Assembly: GCA_023387235.1 (NCBI GenBank)
Contig: JAEWIJ010000212.1
Coordinates: forward strand, 1 to 51,563
DNA length: 51,563 nt
Direction of reading: 5' to 3'
Source of the DNA: Pseudomonadota bacterium
GTDB taxonomy: Bacteria > Pseudomonadota > Alphaproteobacteria > Rhizobiales > Hyphomicrobiaceae
The notes under the pieces were generated by a model. The model was not told the origin of the DNA and made no database searches. It saw only the letters and a program-made list of their open reading frames with translations. The position numbers were made by a program, and so were the translations under genes. Below, piece by piece: positions 17,697-25,574 of the stretch; position 1 is the first letter of the stretch, and the number at the start of each line of letters is the position of its first letter.

Positions 17697-18035
17697 ATGA
17701 TCACTAATTTTACGAGAATGCTCGCCGCTTGCGCATTGAGCATGACCGTTCTGAGCCCGGCTGCCATCGCCCAAGGCTTCGACAACAAGAAATTCTTCAA
17801 TGAGATGACGAGCCGCGGCGTGAGCACCGGCACACTCGACCCGGACAAGTTCTTCGAGGAGATGCGGGCGACGGGCGCGAGCGCCCAGAACCGACTGGAT
17901 CCGGAAAAGTTCTTCCAGGAACTGCAGGCGCGCGGCGCCTCGACACCGGCGAACTTCGACTCGCGGCGCTTCTTCGACGATCTCGCCGCAACGGGAGCCA
18001 AGGCGCCGGACATCGTCGATACACAGAAGAAATAG
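17697..18035 (+). CDS. Exported protein with four ~20-residue FF repeats
   Basis: A 112-residue protein with a signal peptide (1-26, ending AIAQ/GFD). Nearly the whole mature part is four tandem repeats of 19-20 residues, each of the form (F/L)-D-x-x-(K/R)-(K)-F-F-x-(E/D)-(M/L)-x-x-x-G-(A/V). They begin at FDNKKFFNEM, LDPDKFFEEM, LDPEKFFQEL and FDSRRFFDDL. Each would form a short helix with two adjacent Phe. I do not recognise the family. The gene stands upstream of the HtrA-like protease in the same direction, about 130 bases away. Confidence 0.75.
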   Translation: MITNFTRMLAACALSMTVLSPAAIAQGFDNKKFFNEMTSRGVSTGTLDPDKFFEEMRATGASAQNRLDPEKFFQELQARGASTPANFDSRRFFDDLAATGAKAPDIVDTQKK

Positions 18036-18167
18036 CGCCCGGCAGTCACTGCCAGGAACCGAGCGACGACGGCGCGGCTACGAGCGACGCGCCGCCGTTG
18101 CCGTCTGTCGAACCAACGAGCCGATCCGCGTCAGCGACAACCTCATCATGCCAAGGGAATGCGCACC

Positions 18168-19601
18168 ATGGGAGCTCCTAGATCTCTGCGATGGTCGGTC
18201 GCGGCTGCGGCTGCGTTCGCCATATTCTCACTGACCTCCATCGGCTCTGCCGAAGAGCCGAAAGAACCCCGCCTGACATTCGCCGATACCATAAAGCGCG
18301 CCATGCCGAGCGTCGTCGGAATCAAGGTGCGAGGCGAGGAGCACGTCGAGGAGAGCAGTGCGTTCTACAATCATCCGATAGCGCTTACCAACGGCGCGAG
18401 CCCGCAAGCGTCGAAGACGCGCGTCGTGGGATCAATCGGCTCCGGCGTCATTGTCGGCGTGAAAGGCAATACCGGCTATATCGTTACGAACTTCCACGTG
18501 ATCGAGGGCGCCGACCGCATCGGCGTCAAGCTGAACGACGGCCGCGGATACGAAGCAAAGCTCATCGGGCGCGATGCACCGACGGACATTGCGCTCCTCT
18601 CGTTCGAAGCGCCAAATCTCGTTCCGATACGCCTCGGCGGACGCAAGCCGCTCGAGGTCGGCGACCTCGTGATCGCCATCGGCGCGCCTCTTGGCCTCGA
18701 GTCGACGGCCACGCTCGGCATGATCAGCAATCTCTTCCGGTCATCGGTGCACTACCGCAACTTCGAGGGCTACATCCAGCACGATGCGTCGGTCAATCCC
18801 GGCAACTCGGGCGGCGCGCTCCTCAACACGGAAGGCGAGCTCATCGGCATCAATACTGCAATCAAGAGCCCGAGCGGCGGCAACGTCGGCCTCGCCTTCG
18901 CACAGCCGGTCGGCCTCGCGATGAAGATCGGCGACCAGATCATGAAGAATGGTCGCGTGCTGCGTGGCGACATCGGTGTCTCGACCACGGACGTCACGCC
19001 GCGTATTACGCAGCAGTTCAATCTGGACGTTACGCAAGGGGCGATATTGACGTCGGTCAACCCTGGCTCGCCCGCGGACGAGGTCGGGCTGAAGACCGGC
19101 GACACCATCGTCGAAGCCGGCATCTTCAAGCCTGAGCGCTTTCTGGGCATCGGTGATCCCGTACACTTCGTTCCCATCATTTCAGCGCGGAACCTCGAAG
19201 CGGTGCTCGGCATTCACGGCGTCGGCGACAAGCTGCTGCTGAAGTATCACCGCGGAAGCGAGCATCACGCGACCGAGGTCACATTCGGGCCGCTCCCTGA
19301 TAAGCTGCGGCCCCACGAAGCACCGGCGGAGCTCGGCAGGCTGCGCGGCCTCATCGTGACTGATCTCGGCCCGCAGAATTCGCGGTTCGGCGAATTGACC
19401 GGCGTGGTTGTGCTGGAAACAAGGTCACGATCGGCAGCCGAGTTCGCGGGCTTCCTGCCGAACGACATCATTACTCACGTCGGCGGCCGCATGATCCGCA
19501 TGCCGGACGATCTGTTCGAGCTGGCCGCAGCTGGATCGGAGCCGCCCGAAATCCGGCTCATGCGCGGCGACACGCCGCTGCGCTTCAAGCTGCCCTTCTG
19601 A
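18168..19601 (+). CDS. HtrA/DegP-like periplasmic serine protease
   Basis: A 477-residue trypsin-fold protease with a signal peptide (1-28, SIGSAEE). The catalytic triad is complete: H110 in TNFHVIEG, D140 in PTDIALL and S214 in NPGNSGGAL. The protease domain spans about 40-270. A first PDZ domain (about 275-370; GAILTSVNPGSPADEVGLKTGD) and a second (about 385-470; GVVVLETRSRSAAEFAGFLPND) follow. The ATG at 18168 is preferred over one three codons upstream because AGGGA then sits 9 bases away. DegP-type enzymes degrade or hold misfolded envelope proteins; that role is assumed here. A stem-loop follows the gene. Confidence 0.92.
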   Translation: MGAPRSLRWSVAAAAAFAIFSLTSIGSAEEPKEPRLTFADTIKRAMPSVVGIKVRGEEHVEESSAFYNHPIALTNGASPQASKTRVVGSIGSGVIVGVKGNTGYIVTNFHVIEGADRIGVKLNDGRGYEAKLIGRDAPTDIALLSFEAPNLVPIRLGGRKPLEVGDLVIAIGAPLGLESTATLGMISNLFRSSVHYRNFEGYIQHDASVNPGNSGGALLNTEGELIGINTAIKSPSGGNVGLAFAQPVGLAMKIGDQIMKNGRVLRGDIGVSTTDVTPRITQQFNLDVTQGAILTSVNPGSPADEVGLKTGDTIVEAGIFKPERFLGIGDPVHFVPIISARNLEAVLGIHGVGDKLLLKYHRGSEHHATEVTFGPLPDKLRPHEAPAELGRLRGLIVTDLGPQNSRFGELTGVVVLETRSRSAAEFAGFLPNDIITHVGGRMIRMPDDLFELAAAGSEPPEIRLMRGDTPLRFKLPF

Positions 19602-19609
19602 GCTCGCCC

Positions 19610-19646
19610 CCGCAGTGCCCATCGGGTGCGTCGACGGGCACTGCGG
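19610..19646 (+). terminator. Stem-loop after the HtrA-like gene
   Basis: An 11-bp perfect stem (CCGCAGTGCCC / GGGCACTGCGG) with a 15-base loop starts 8 bases after the protease stop codon. Only GGTTAAA follows, so intrinsic termination would be weak; it may mainly protect the mRNA end. Confidence 0.5.
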
Positions 19647-19930
19647 CGGGTTAAAGGGCGGCTCATATCCAGACAGCGCATGAGGGCTTGCCGGGCCACC
19701 TTTCAGGGTTCGGCCCGATGGCTGGCCGGCCATCCGAGCGAGAAGATCGTCCCCAGTCGGAATGCGACGACAAACCGAGGCGGCAAGGACATCGGCCCCC
19801 CATGCGGCCATGTCCGCCGTCATCGGTTGGATGACGTCTCACGCCTCGTGGACGGGCGCTTCGGCTCCCGCGCAGCACGCACCAGACACATCGGCTGCGA
19901 CCACCACGAGGATGCTTGGAGGATCAAGTC
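19647..19930. other. Intergenic region, no gene seen
   Basis: About 284 bases between the protease stem-loop and a small exported protein gene. Frames crossing it are Arg-rich and have no family pattern. No further signal was recognised. Confidence 0.4.
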
Positions 19931-20146
19931 ATGAAGATTATTGGCACAGCCGCCATTGCCGCCGCTCTGGTCACAGTAGCGGTGCAGTCCGACCCCGCGG
20001 TCAATCCGCAGCAGGCAGCGTCCGTGGAAGTCAGCCAGACGTCGCTGGTGGTGGCGCAGATGCCCGGAGATTGCTGCAACGACGACTTCCGGCAGGCGCT
20101 GCCGCTCTGGGAGAGCCCTGTCGATGCGCAGATCGTGAAGCCATAG
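19931..20146 (+). CDS. Small exported protein with CC motif
   Basis: A 71-residue protein with a signal peptide (MKIIGTAAIAAALVTVAVQS) and an acidic, Gln-rich mature part with adjacent Cys residues (MPGDCCNDDF). GGAGG lies 8 bases before the ATG at 19931, which decides this start over one five codons upstream. I do not recognise it. It precedes the GlsB-like gene by about 140 bases. Confidence 0.6.
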   Translation: MKIIGTAAIAAALVTVAVQSDPAVNPQQAASVEVSQTSLVVAQMPGDCCNDDFRQALPLWESPVDAQIVKP

Positions 20147-20289
20147 GTAGAGACTTCGCTACGGTGAGTTGCTCTGCTGAAACTCTACAGGCCGGTGCTC
20201 CGGACGGATCCGACGGATCTTCCGAGGGCATCGGCCTTGTTTTACCAGGCCGCGGTTCGTACGGCTGCGCTCATCTTGTGAGGACTTGA

Positions 20290-20577
20290 ATGGCATCGAT
20301 CGGACAGGTGATCGTGTGGATCGCAATCGGGCTGATTGGCGGCAGCCTCGCTGGATTCCTGATGAAGGGTGATCGCCACGGCTACGGGACCACGCAGAAT
20401 CTCCTGCTCGGGCTACTCGGCGCGATGATCGGCGGCTTCCTGTTCCGCGTATTTGGCCTTTTCGAAACGCTCGACAAGTACGCCGTCTCCCTGCGCGATG
20501 TGGCGGCGGCGGTCGTAGGATCGCTACTCGTGCTGGCGCTCTATTGGTACTTCGGCCGCTCGAAGGAGTTCGGGTAG
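20290..20577 (+). CDS. GlsB/YeaQ/YmgE-family stress membrane protein
   Basis: A 95-residue membrane protein of the transglycosylase-associated/GlsB family. Three membrane segments are visible: about 5-24 (VIVWIAIGLIGGSLAGFLM), 35-58 (TTQNLLLGLLGAMIGGFLF) and 68-90. The Gly-rich pattern GLIGGSLAGFLM...LLGLLGAMIGGF is typical. TGAGGACTTGA precedes the ATG. Members are small inner-membrane proteins often induced by stress; exact action unknown. It converges on the EmrB-type gene with 20 bases between the stops. Confidence 0.85.
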   Translation: MASIGQVIVWIAIGLIGGSLAGFLMKGDRHGYGTTQNLLLGLLGAMIGGFLFRVFGLFETLDKYAVSLRDVAAAVVGSLLVLALYWYFGRSKEFG

Positions 20578-20597
20578 CGCTCTCCGCTCATACCCCG

Positions 20598-22202
20598 CTA
20601 GTGGCCCCCAACTGCCGCGGCGTCGGCCGCAGGCGGGCGCTTCATTACGACAGCCAATGCCGCGAGCCCGAGGAACAGGAACGTCAGCACGAGAAACACG
20701 TCGGCGAACGCCATGACGACGCCTTGCTGGTGAACGATCTTGTTGAGCTGCTTAAGCGCCATGGCCTGCGCGTCACTGCCATACGACGAGAAGCGCTGCG
20801 TGAGACTGTTGAGCGTCTCGAGAGCCGGCTGCCGCGACCAGGTAATGGACTCGTGCAGGCGCGCCAGGTGCAGGTCGGTGCGATTGTTCAGGATCGTGGT
20901 CAGCAGCGCGAGACCCACCGCACCGCCGAGATTGCGCATGAGATTGTAGAGACCCGAGGCATTCTTCAGCAGCTCGGGCGGCAGCGTGCCGAGCGAGATG
21001 TTGTTGATCGGCACGATCGCCAGCATCAGCCCGACGCCGCGAAATACCTGCGGCCAGAACAGCTCCCAGAAGTCCCAGTCCTTGGTGAGATACGTCAGCC
21101 AGAACGTGCCGAGCGCAAAGAACAGGAAGCCCGTGATCAGCATGACGCGCGGATCGACCTTGGTGGAAAGGCGACCGGCGAACGGTGCTGCCAGGAACAT
21201 GGCAATGCCGGATACGAACACCGTCTCTCCGATCATCAGCGCGTCGTAGCCGCGCACCATGCCGAGGTAAAGGGGATAAAGATACGTGAGGCCGTAGAGG
21301 CCGATGCCGAGCACGAACGAGAACAGACTGCCGAGGCCGAAATTCCGATCGCCAAAGGCACGCAGGTCGACGATCGGCTGGCGGGCAGTAAAGACCCGCG
21401 CAAAGAAGACGATCGCCGAGAGGCCCGAGACCCAGGCGGTCACGAGCACGACATGATCGCCGAACCAGTCGTTCCGCGGTCCCTCCTCCAGCACATACTC
21501 CAACGCACCGAGAAAGCCGGCCATCGACAGCAGCCCGATCCAATCGAAGCCACGGAACAAGGACCAGTCCGGCTTGTCGAAATCTATCAGCAGCCACGCC
21601 GCCGCAGTGACGGCGATGCCGGGGATGATGTTGACGAAGAACAGCCAATGCCAGGAGAAGGCGTCGGTGAGATAGCCGCCGATCGTCGGACCGATCGTGG
21701 GCGCCATCGTGGCGACGAGGCCGATCATCGGCGTCACGACACTCATCTTCGAGCGTGGGAAGATGAGGTAGGCCGTAGCGAACACGGTCGGGATCATGCC
21801 GCCGCCGATGAAGCCCTGAACGGCGCGCCAGAAAATCATCTCGTTGATGCCGGTGGAGAGCCCGCACATGAAGCTCGCCGCGGTGAACCCGCCGGCGGAG
21901 ATCGTGAACAGCACGCGCGTCCCCAGCGCGCGGGACAGATATCCCGACAGCGGGATCATGATCACTTCCGCGATGAGATACGCGGTCTGCACCCACGTGA
22001 TCTCATTGGCCGAAGCCGAAAGTCCCGCCTGAATCTCGGTGAGCGACGCCGACACGATCTGAATGTCGAGAATGGCCATGAACATACCGAACGTCATCGC
22101 GAGAAACGCGAGGAGCCGGCGCGGCTCGATGCGATCCTCGGCGGCCGCTTGCCGTTCTGCCGGCGCGGCGCCGCTCGCTGATGCTGCTATGCTGCTGGCC
22201 AT
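20598..22202 (-). CDS. emrB: DHA2-family MFS efflux pump (EmrB-like)
   Basis: An inner-membrane drug:proton antiporter of 534 residues with about 14 membrane spans, as in the EmrB/QacA family. Recognisable segments are MFMAILDIQIVSASLTEIQ in helix 1 (motif D1-like), WVQTAYLIAEVIMIPLSGYL, the motif A loop SRALGTRVLF, and motif C-like GPTIGGYLTDAFSWHWLFFV. AGGAG lies 9 bases before the ATG. It starts 23 bases after the adaptor gene and forms an EmrAB-type pair with it. A divergent TetR gene is the likely regulator. Substrates unknown; the symbol is by family resemblance. Confidence 0.92.
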   Translation of the reverse strand: MASSIAASASGAAPAERQAAAEDRIEPRRLLAFLAMTFGMFMAILDIQIVSASLTEIQAGLSASANEITWVQTAYLIAEVIMIPLSGYLSRALGTRVLFTISAGGFTAASFMCGLSTGINEMIFWRAVQGFIGGGMIPTVFATAYLIFPRSKMSVVTPMIGLVATMAPTIGPTIGGYLTDAFSWHWLFFVNIIPGIAVTAAAWLLIDFDKPDWSLFRGFDWIGLLSMAGFLGALEYVLEEGPRNDWFGDHVVLVTAWVSGLSAIVFFARVFTARQPIVDLRAFGDRNFGLGSLFSFVLGIGLYGLTYLYPLYLGMVRGYDALMIGETVFVSGIAMFLAAPFAGRLSTKVDPRVMLITGFLFFALGTFWLTYLTKDWDFWELFWPQVFRGVGLMLAIVPINNISLGTLPPELLKNASGLYNLMRNLGGAVGLALLTTILNNRTDLHLARLHESITWSRQPALETLNSLTQRFSSYGSDAQAMALKQLNKIVHQQGVVMAFADVFLVLTFLFLGLAALAVVMKRPPAADAAAVGGH

Positions 22203-22225
22203 GACGGTGCGCTCCTAAAGCGCGA

Positions 22226-23449
22226 TCATTCCACGGTAGTGCGCACGCTGGCGCTCGACAGCTTCTGCTCGACTGACGGTGCACCCGGCTTCGTGTTCAC
22301 GCTGACGACGACCGACATGCCCGGCCGCAACAGGGATTTCTCGGCAATGGCGGCCGGCACGAGAATGCGCACCGGGAGACGCTGCACGATCTTGGTGAAG
22401 TTGCCGGTCGCATTGTCCGGCGGCAGCAACGAGAAAACCGAGCCCGAGGCCGGCGCGATGCTGGCGACCTTGCCCTCGAGATCATGCTCGGGATAGGCGT
22501 CGACCGAGATGTTCACCGGCTGACCGGGCTGGACGCGGGCCAGCTGCGTTTCCTTGAAGTTCGCGTCGATGTAGATGGCGTCGAGCGGCACGAGGCTGGC
22601 GAGCCTCTGCGTCGGCTGGACGTAGTCGCCGACCTGCACGGCACGATTGCCGATCACGCCGTCGAACGGCGCGCGAATGACCGTGAAGGAGAGATCGCGC
22701 TCGGACTTGGCGAGCGAGGTCTCGGACTGCTTGAGCGTGCGGCGCGCTTCTTCCTGCTGGGCCTGGATCACGCCGACGTTCGCCGTCGCGGATTCGAGCG
22801 CCGCATCGGCAGCCTGGACGGATGCGATGGCCTGCTCGTTGGCAGCCTGCGCCTGCTCGAGGAGCTGTCGGCTGCTCACCTGACGCGACGACAGATCGAG
22901 CTGGCGCTTGAGCTCGAGATCGGCACGGGTTGCAGCAGCCTTGGCGGAGGCGACCTGCGCGCGCGCCTGGTCGACGGCGGCCTGCTGCGCGGTTACCTGC
23001 TGGCCGAGCCGCTCGATCGACGCCTGCTGGATAGCGATCTGATCACGCGCGGCCTGGACCGCGAGCTTGTAGTCGCCGTCGTCGATCCGTGCGATCACAT
23101 CGCCGGCCGAGACCCGGGCGTTGTCCGCTACGACGATATCGGCGATGTAGCCCGAGACCTTCGGCGAAAGCGTCGCGCTCTTGGCGCCGACATAGGCATC
23201 GTCGGTGCTGACAAGGTAGCTGCCCGTCGTCCACCAGTAATGGCCATAGTAGCTGCCGGCGCCTATCGCGAGCACGAGGCCGAGAACGGCCGCCGCGCGG
23301 ACGAAAGGCTTTTTCTTCGACTGCGGAACCGTCTCCGCCGCCGGTTTTTGGGGTTCAGGCTTGGAAGTCGTATCCGGTCCCTGGGTCGGCTTCTTCGCCA
23401 CCGGCGCTGCCTGACCCTGGCTTCCTATAACCTCTTGATCATCGAGCAT
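22226..23449 (-). CDS. emrA: EmrA-like HlyD-family efflux adaptor
   Basis: A periplasmic adaptor of 407 residues. A cytoplasmic, Pro/Lys-rich N-terminus (1-48) precedes one membrane helix (about 50-68, AAVLGLVLAIGAGSYYGHYW). The lipoyl half-motif is LSPKVSGYIADIVVADNARV, then a long alpha-helical hairpin (about 125-245, Ala/Gln-rich), the second half FTVIRAPFDGVIGNRAVQVGDYV and a beta-barrel. GGAG lies 7 bases before the ATG. The adaptor would connect the EmrB-like pump to an outer-membrane channel, which is not encoded nearby. It is the first gene of the operon, about 60-100 bases from the interlocked promoter. Confidence 0.92.
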   Translation of the reverse strand: MLDDQEVIGSQGQAAPVAKKPTQGPDTTSKPEPQKPAAETVPQSKKKPFVRAAAVLGLVLAIGAGSYYGHYWWTTGSYLVSTDDAYVGAKSATLSPKVSGYIADIVVADNARVSAGDVIARIDDGDYKLAVQAARDQIAIQQASIERLGQQVTAQQAAVDQARAQVASAKAAATRADLELKRQLDLSSRQVSSRQLLEQAQAANEQAIASVQAADAALESATANVGVIQAQQEEARRTLKQSETSLAKSERDLSFTVIRAPFDGVIGNRAVQVGDYVQPTQRLASLVPLDAIYIDANFKETQLARVQPGQPVNISVDAYPEHDLEGKVASIAPASGSVFSLLPPDNATGNFTKIVQRLPVRILVPAAIAEKSLLRPGMSVVVSVNTKPGAPSVEQKLSSASVRTTVE

Positions 23450-23485
23450 AAATAGTCTCCGGAAGCGCGCTGCTCATCCCAAATT

Positions 23486-23502
23486 GACCGAACGGTTCGG
23501 TC
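23486..23502. promoter_or_regulatory. TetR operator 1
   Basis: GACCGAAC-G-GTTCGGTC is a perfect inverted repeat with 8-bp arms. An identical copy lies at 23545-23561, 59 bases away centre to centre. It sits just downstream of the leftward -10 box (23520-23515) and would cover the start of emr transcription. Confidence 0.8.
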
Positions 23503-23512
23503 CACGGCGCGC

Positions 23513-23543
23513 TTGACATAGAGATGAGCAAGCCCTATGTCAA
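23513..23543. promoter_or_regulatory. Interlocked divergent emr/tetR promoters
   Basis: Rightward: TTGACA at 23513-23518, a 17-base spacer, TATGTC at 23536-23541. Leftward: TTGACA at 23543-23538, a 17-base spacer, TATGTC at 23520-23515. Each -35 box overlaps the -10 box of the other promoter on the opposite strand, so two RNA polymerases could hardly bind together. Operators flank the unit on both sides. Confidence 0.7.
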
Positions 23544-23544
23544 T

Positions 23545-23561
23545 GACCGAACGGTTCGGTC
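23545..23561. promoter_or_regulatory. TetR operator 2
   Basis: Second copy of GACCGAAC-G-GTTCGGTC; here the dyad extends to 9-bp arms (TGACCGAAC / GTTCGGTCA). It lies just after the rightward -10 box and would give autorepression of the tetR gene. Confidence 0.8.
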
Positions 23562-23592
23562 AACGATGTTGTGATCGGAGATGAGGAAGGAC

Positions 23593-24243
23593 ATGTCGAC
23601 GGCGGTGCAGGACAACTCGGCAGAGGGGCCGCGGACCGGAGAGACCCGGGAAGACAGTGCCAAGCGGCGCCAGATCCTCGATGGCGCCCGTCGGGCGTTC
23701 CTTACGAATGGCTTCGATGCAGCCAGCATGAACGAGATTGCCCGGGCAGCCGGGGTTTCGAAGGGCACGCTGTACGTCTATTTCAAGAGCAAGGAAGAGC
23801 TGTTCGAAGCGATCGTGGAGGCGCAGATCCGCGAGCAGGGCCAGCAAATCTTCAATCTCGACCGCGAAGCGGATATCGAGAGCGAGCTTACCCGGCTAGG
23901 TCGATCCTTCTCGCAATTCATGTCACGGCCGGGCGGCGTCTCCGAGCTCAGAACGATCATCGCCATCGCCGATCGCATGCCACAACTCGGCGCCAAGTTC
24001 TTTTTTGCCGGCCCCGCCTTCGGCATGCAGAAGTTGAGCAAGTATCTCGACGATATGGTTGCGGCTGGCGTCCTCGAGCCGCATGACTGCGAGGTATCCG
24101 CCGCGCAGTTCATCGACGCCTGCGTGGCGACGACGTTCAAGCCGATGCTTTTCCACCATGCTGGCCCCCCTTCCGACGAGCGCGTCGCGCACGTCGTCGG
24201 CATGGCCGTTCGCTCGTTTCTCGCCACTTATCTCCGGAAGTAG
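23593..24243 (+). CDS. TetR/AcrR-family repressor of the emr pair
   Basis: A 216-residue regulator. The N-terminal DNA-binding domain (about 20-70) has the TetR signature: RRQILDGARRAFLTNGFDA, MNEIARAAGVSKGTLYVYFKSKEELF. The C-terminal half is a helical ligand-binding/dimer domain. The ATG at 23593 is preferred over 23581 because GAGGA then lies 5 bases upstream; the difference is four residues. It is divergent from the EmrAB-type pair and two identical palindromes flank the shared promoter, so it very likely represses both units until a pump substrate binds. Confidence 0.92.
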   Translation: MSTAVQDNSAEGPRTGETREDSAKRRQILDGARRAFLTNGFDAASMNEIARAAGVSKGTLYVYFKSKEELFEAIVEAQIREQGQQIFNLDREADIESELTRLGRSFSQFMSRPGGVSELRTIIAIADRMPQLGAKFFFAGPAFGMQKLSKYLDDMVAAGVLEPHDCEVSAAQFIDACVATTFKPMLFHHAGPPSDERVAHVVGMAVRSFLATYLRK

Positions 24244-24442
24244 AGCGGCGCCGTCGGCTTCCCCCTCCAGCCAGAATATCATTTTTTAATTCCTGAGCAT
24301 CGCAGTAAACAAAATCTCGCACAAGGCGACCTCAATTGCGCGCGCCGGCTAATCCCCGCCACAAAACGCCCGCCAAAATCATTGAAATGCGCCGGGAAAA
24401 CTCCGACATTGCCGAGCGTGACACTCAGGAGGGAAAGGGAAT

Positions 24443-24730
24443 ATGTCGGCGCGCAGGATCATCGAGGGGGCGGCTTTCGGCCCCGCCGTGCTCAAGGTTG
24501 CCATGCAGGCTTTCGACGAGGCCTGGGTTTCGGTTACTGAGAAATTCGCGCCGGACGAGCATGAAGCGGCGCGGCAGGCCCTCGCGGAGTCCGTCATCGC
24601 GGCCACGCGGGAGGACAGCGCCGACGTGCCGCGGCTGCGGAATGCGGGCATTCGGGCCATGCGACTCAAATACCCTTCACGGTTCGACGCCAAGTCGACA
24701 CAGTCCGGTCAGGGCACCAAGATCGGCTGA
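24443..24730 (+). CDS. Small conserved-looking protein, function unknown
   Basis: A 95-residue soluble, helix-rich protein (VLKVAMQAFDEAWVSVTEKF, EAARQALAESVIAATRED, RNAGIRAMRLKYPSRF). The composition and amphipathic pattern are clearly coding. I recall similar small proteins from rhizobia-like genomes without a known function. AGGGAAAGGGA precedes the ATG as ribosome-binding site. It lies between the TetR gene and another small gene; no operon partner is evident. Confidence 0.7.
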   Translation: MSARRIIEGAAFGPAVLKVAMQAFDEAWVSVTEKFAPDEHEAARQALAESVIAATREDSADVPRLRNAGIRAMRLKYPSRFDAKSTQSGQGTKIG

Positions 24731-24746
24731 CCAAATGGCGCGAGGC

Positions 24747-24771
24747 GGAACTATTGGCGAGGCGGGCCGTT
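24747..24771 (+). promoter_or_regulatory. EcfG-type general stress promoter candidate
   Basis: GGAAC at 24747-24751, 16 bases, then CGTT at 24768-24771. This is an exact match to the alphaproteobacterial EcfG consensus GGAAC-N16/17-CGTT. It lies 76 bases before the small gene at 24848. Confidence 0.55.
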
Positions 24772-24847
24772 AGCTCATACGGAAGTTGGGCAGGCGTGGC
24801 AGCATAGTGACTCGCCCTCAAGTTCCGACAAGCCGGAGCGTCTCGAA

Positions 24848-25060
24848 ATGTCGGCCTACGACCCGCGTATGCGCAGTATGGGCTATCATCCGCGCAGTCA
24901 ATTTTCGGACGCTGACTTGCGGAGGCGTGAGGCTGTGCGTCGAATTGCCGAGCGGCATTTCACGGCTGCCGAGATGTCGGCGTTGATGTCCGACATGGCC
25001 AACGGCGCGGTGGACGTGCGCATCTACGACGATGGCATCGTACTGATGCGCAAGTTCTAG
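24848..25060 (+). CDS. Small protein behind an EcfG-like promoter
   Basis: A 70-residue protein of unknown function, with an Arg-rich helical centre (DADLRRREAVRRIAERHFTA) and an acidic/hydrophobic end (VDVRIYDDGIVLMRKF). It looks genuinely coding. The start at 24848 is assumed; the upstream site is weak (CGGAGCGTCTCGAA). An exact GGAAC-N16-CGTT element lies 76 bases upstream, which suggests general-stress control. Confidence 0.65.
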   Translation: MSAYDPRMRSMGYHPRSQFSDADLRRREAVRRIAERHFTAAEMSALMSDMANGAVDVRIYDDGIVLMRKF

Positions 25061-25272
25061 TGACGGGGGAGTCAGTAGCGTCAGAGCGTTCGCTCTCGGC
25101 GGCGGCATGAAGCCGCTCCGGGAGCGTTTCTGCGTGTACAAATCTTGCGGAAGCTCGCGTTCCCGGGAAGGCCCAAGCCCGTCGAACGGTCGCGCCTACA
25201 TAGTCCGGGCTCGACGAAACGACGGGCTAACGCGCCGTAAACGACACGCATAGTAGATTTCCTCAGACGGGC

Positions 25273-25298
25273 GGAACCGCTTCTTTTTCTCATATGTT
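25273..25298 (+). promoter_or_regulatory. Second EcfG-like promoter candidate
   Basis: GGAAC at 25273-25277, 17 bases, then TGTT at 25295-25298 (consensus CGTT, one mismatch). The downstream ATG at 25308 is only about 10 bases away, so a transcript from here would be almost leaderless. Confidence 0.4.
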
Positions 25299-25307
25299 AG
25301 CCCGGTC

Positions 25308-25478
25308 ATGGACAAGACGCGGATCAAAATCATCGGCCGGCAATTGAGGAAGGCGTACGCCGCTCCTCACGACCTTCCGTGCCCCATGCGAAAGTTGCTG
25401 GAGCGGCTCGCAGCCAAGGAAGCGGGGCAGGAGCAGGAAGACTACGACGCGGACGAGCGTCGAAAGCGCGCCAGATAA
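25308..25478 (+). CDS. NepR-like small protein (candidate anti-sigma factor)
   Basis: A 56-residue product. Residues 7-35 read IKIIGRQLRKAY, then LPCPMRKLLERL. NepR anti-sigma factors have an IGxxLRxxY helix followed by PxPxxFxxLLxxL, so both halves match, although the link between them is about five residues shorter than usual. The C-terminus is acidic then basic (EDYDADERRKRAR). In the general stress response NepR binds EcfG until PhyR-P removes it; neither PhyR nor EcfG is in the window. No clear ribosome-binding site is seen. It may be a NepR paralogue or only an analogue. Confidence 0.45.
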   Translation: MDKTRIKIIGRQLRKAYAAPHDLPCPMRKLLERLAAKEAGQEQEDYDADERRKRAR

Positions 25479-25574
25479 AGCTCTCCTGCCAATTTTGCGA
25501 TTGGCAAGTCTTCCATCGAGCCTGCAAAATGCGCGCTGCCCTACAGGGGCGTCCTCGATGAGTTGACTGGGGGC

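Noticed and set aside
18055..18079. GGAAC before the HtrA-like gene as an EcfG promoter
   Set aside because: No CGTT or similar -10 element is found 16-17 bases downstream.
20205..20225. Repeated GACGGATC near 20210
   Set aside because: Two short direct copies around a GGATCC; too short and without partner elements elsewhere to call a repeat or operator.
20544..22181. Long plus-strand open frame opposite the EmrB-like gene
   Set aside because: Its product is rich in Arg, His, Glu and Gln with no domain pattern; the minus frame is a clear 14-helix transporter. It is an antisense shadow of GC-rich coding DNA.
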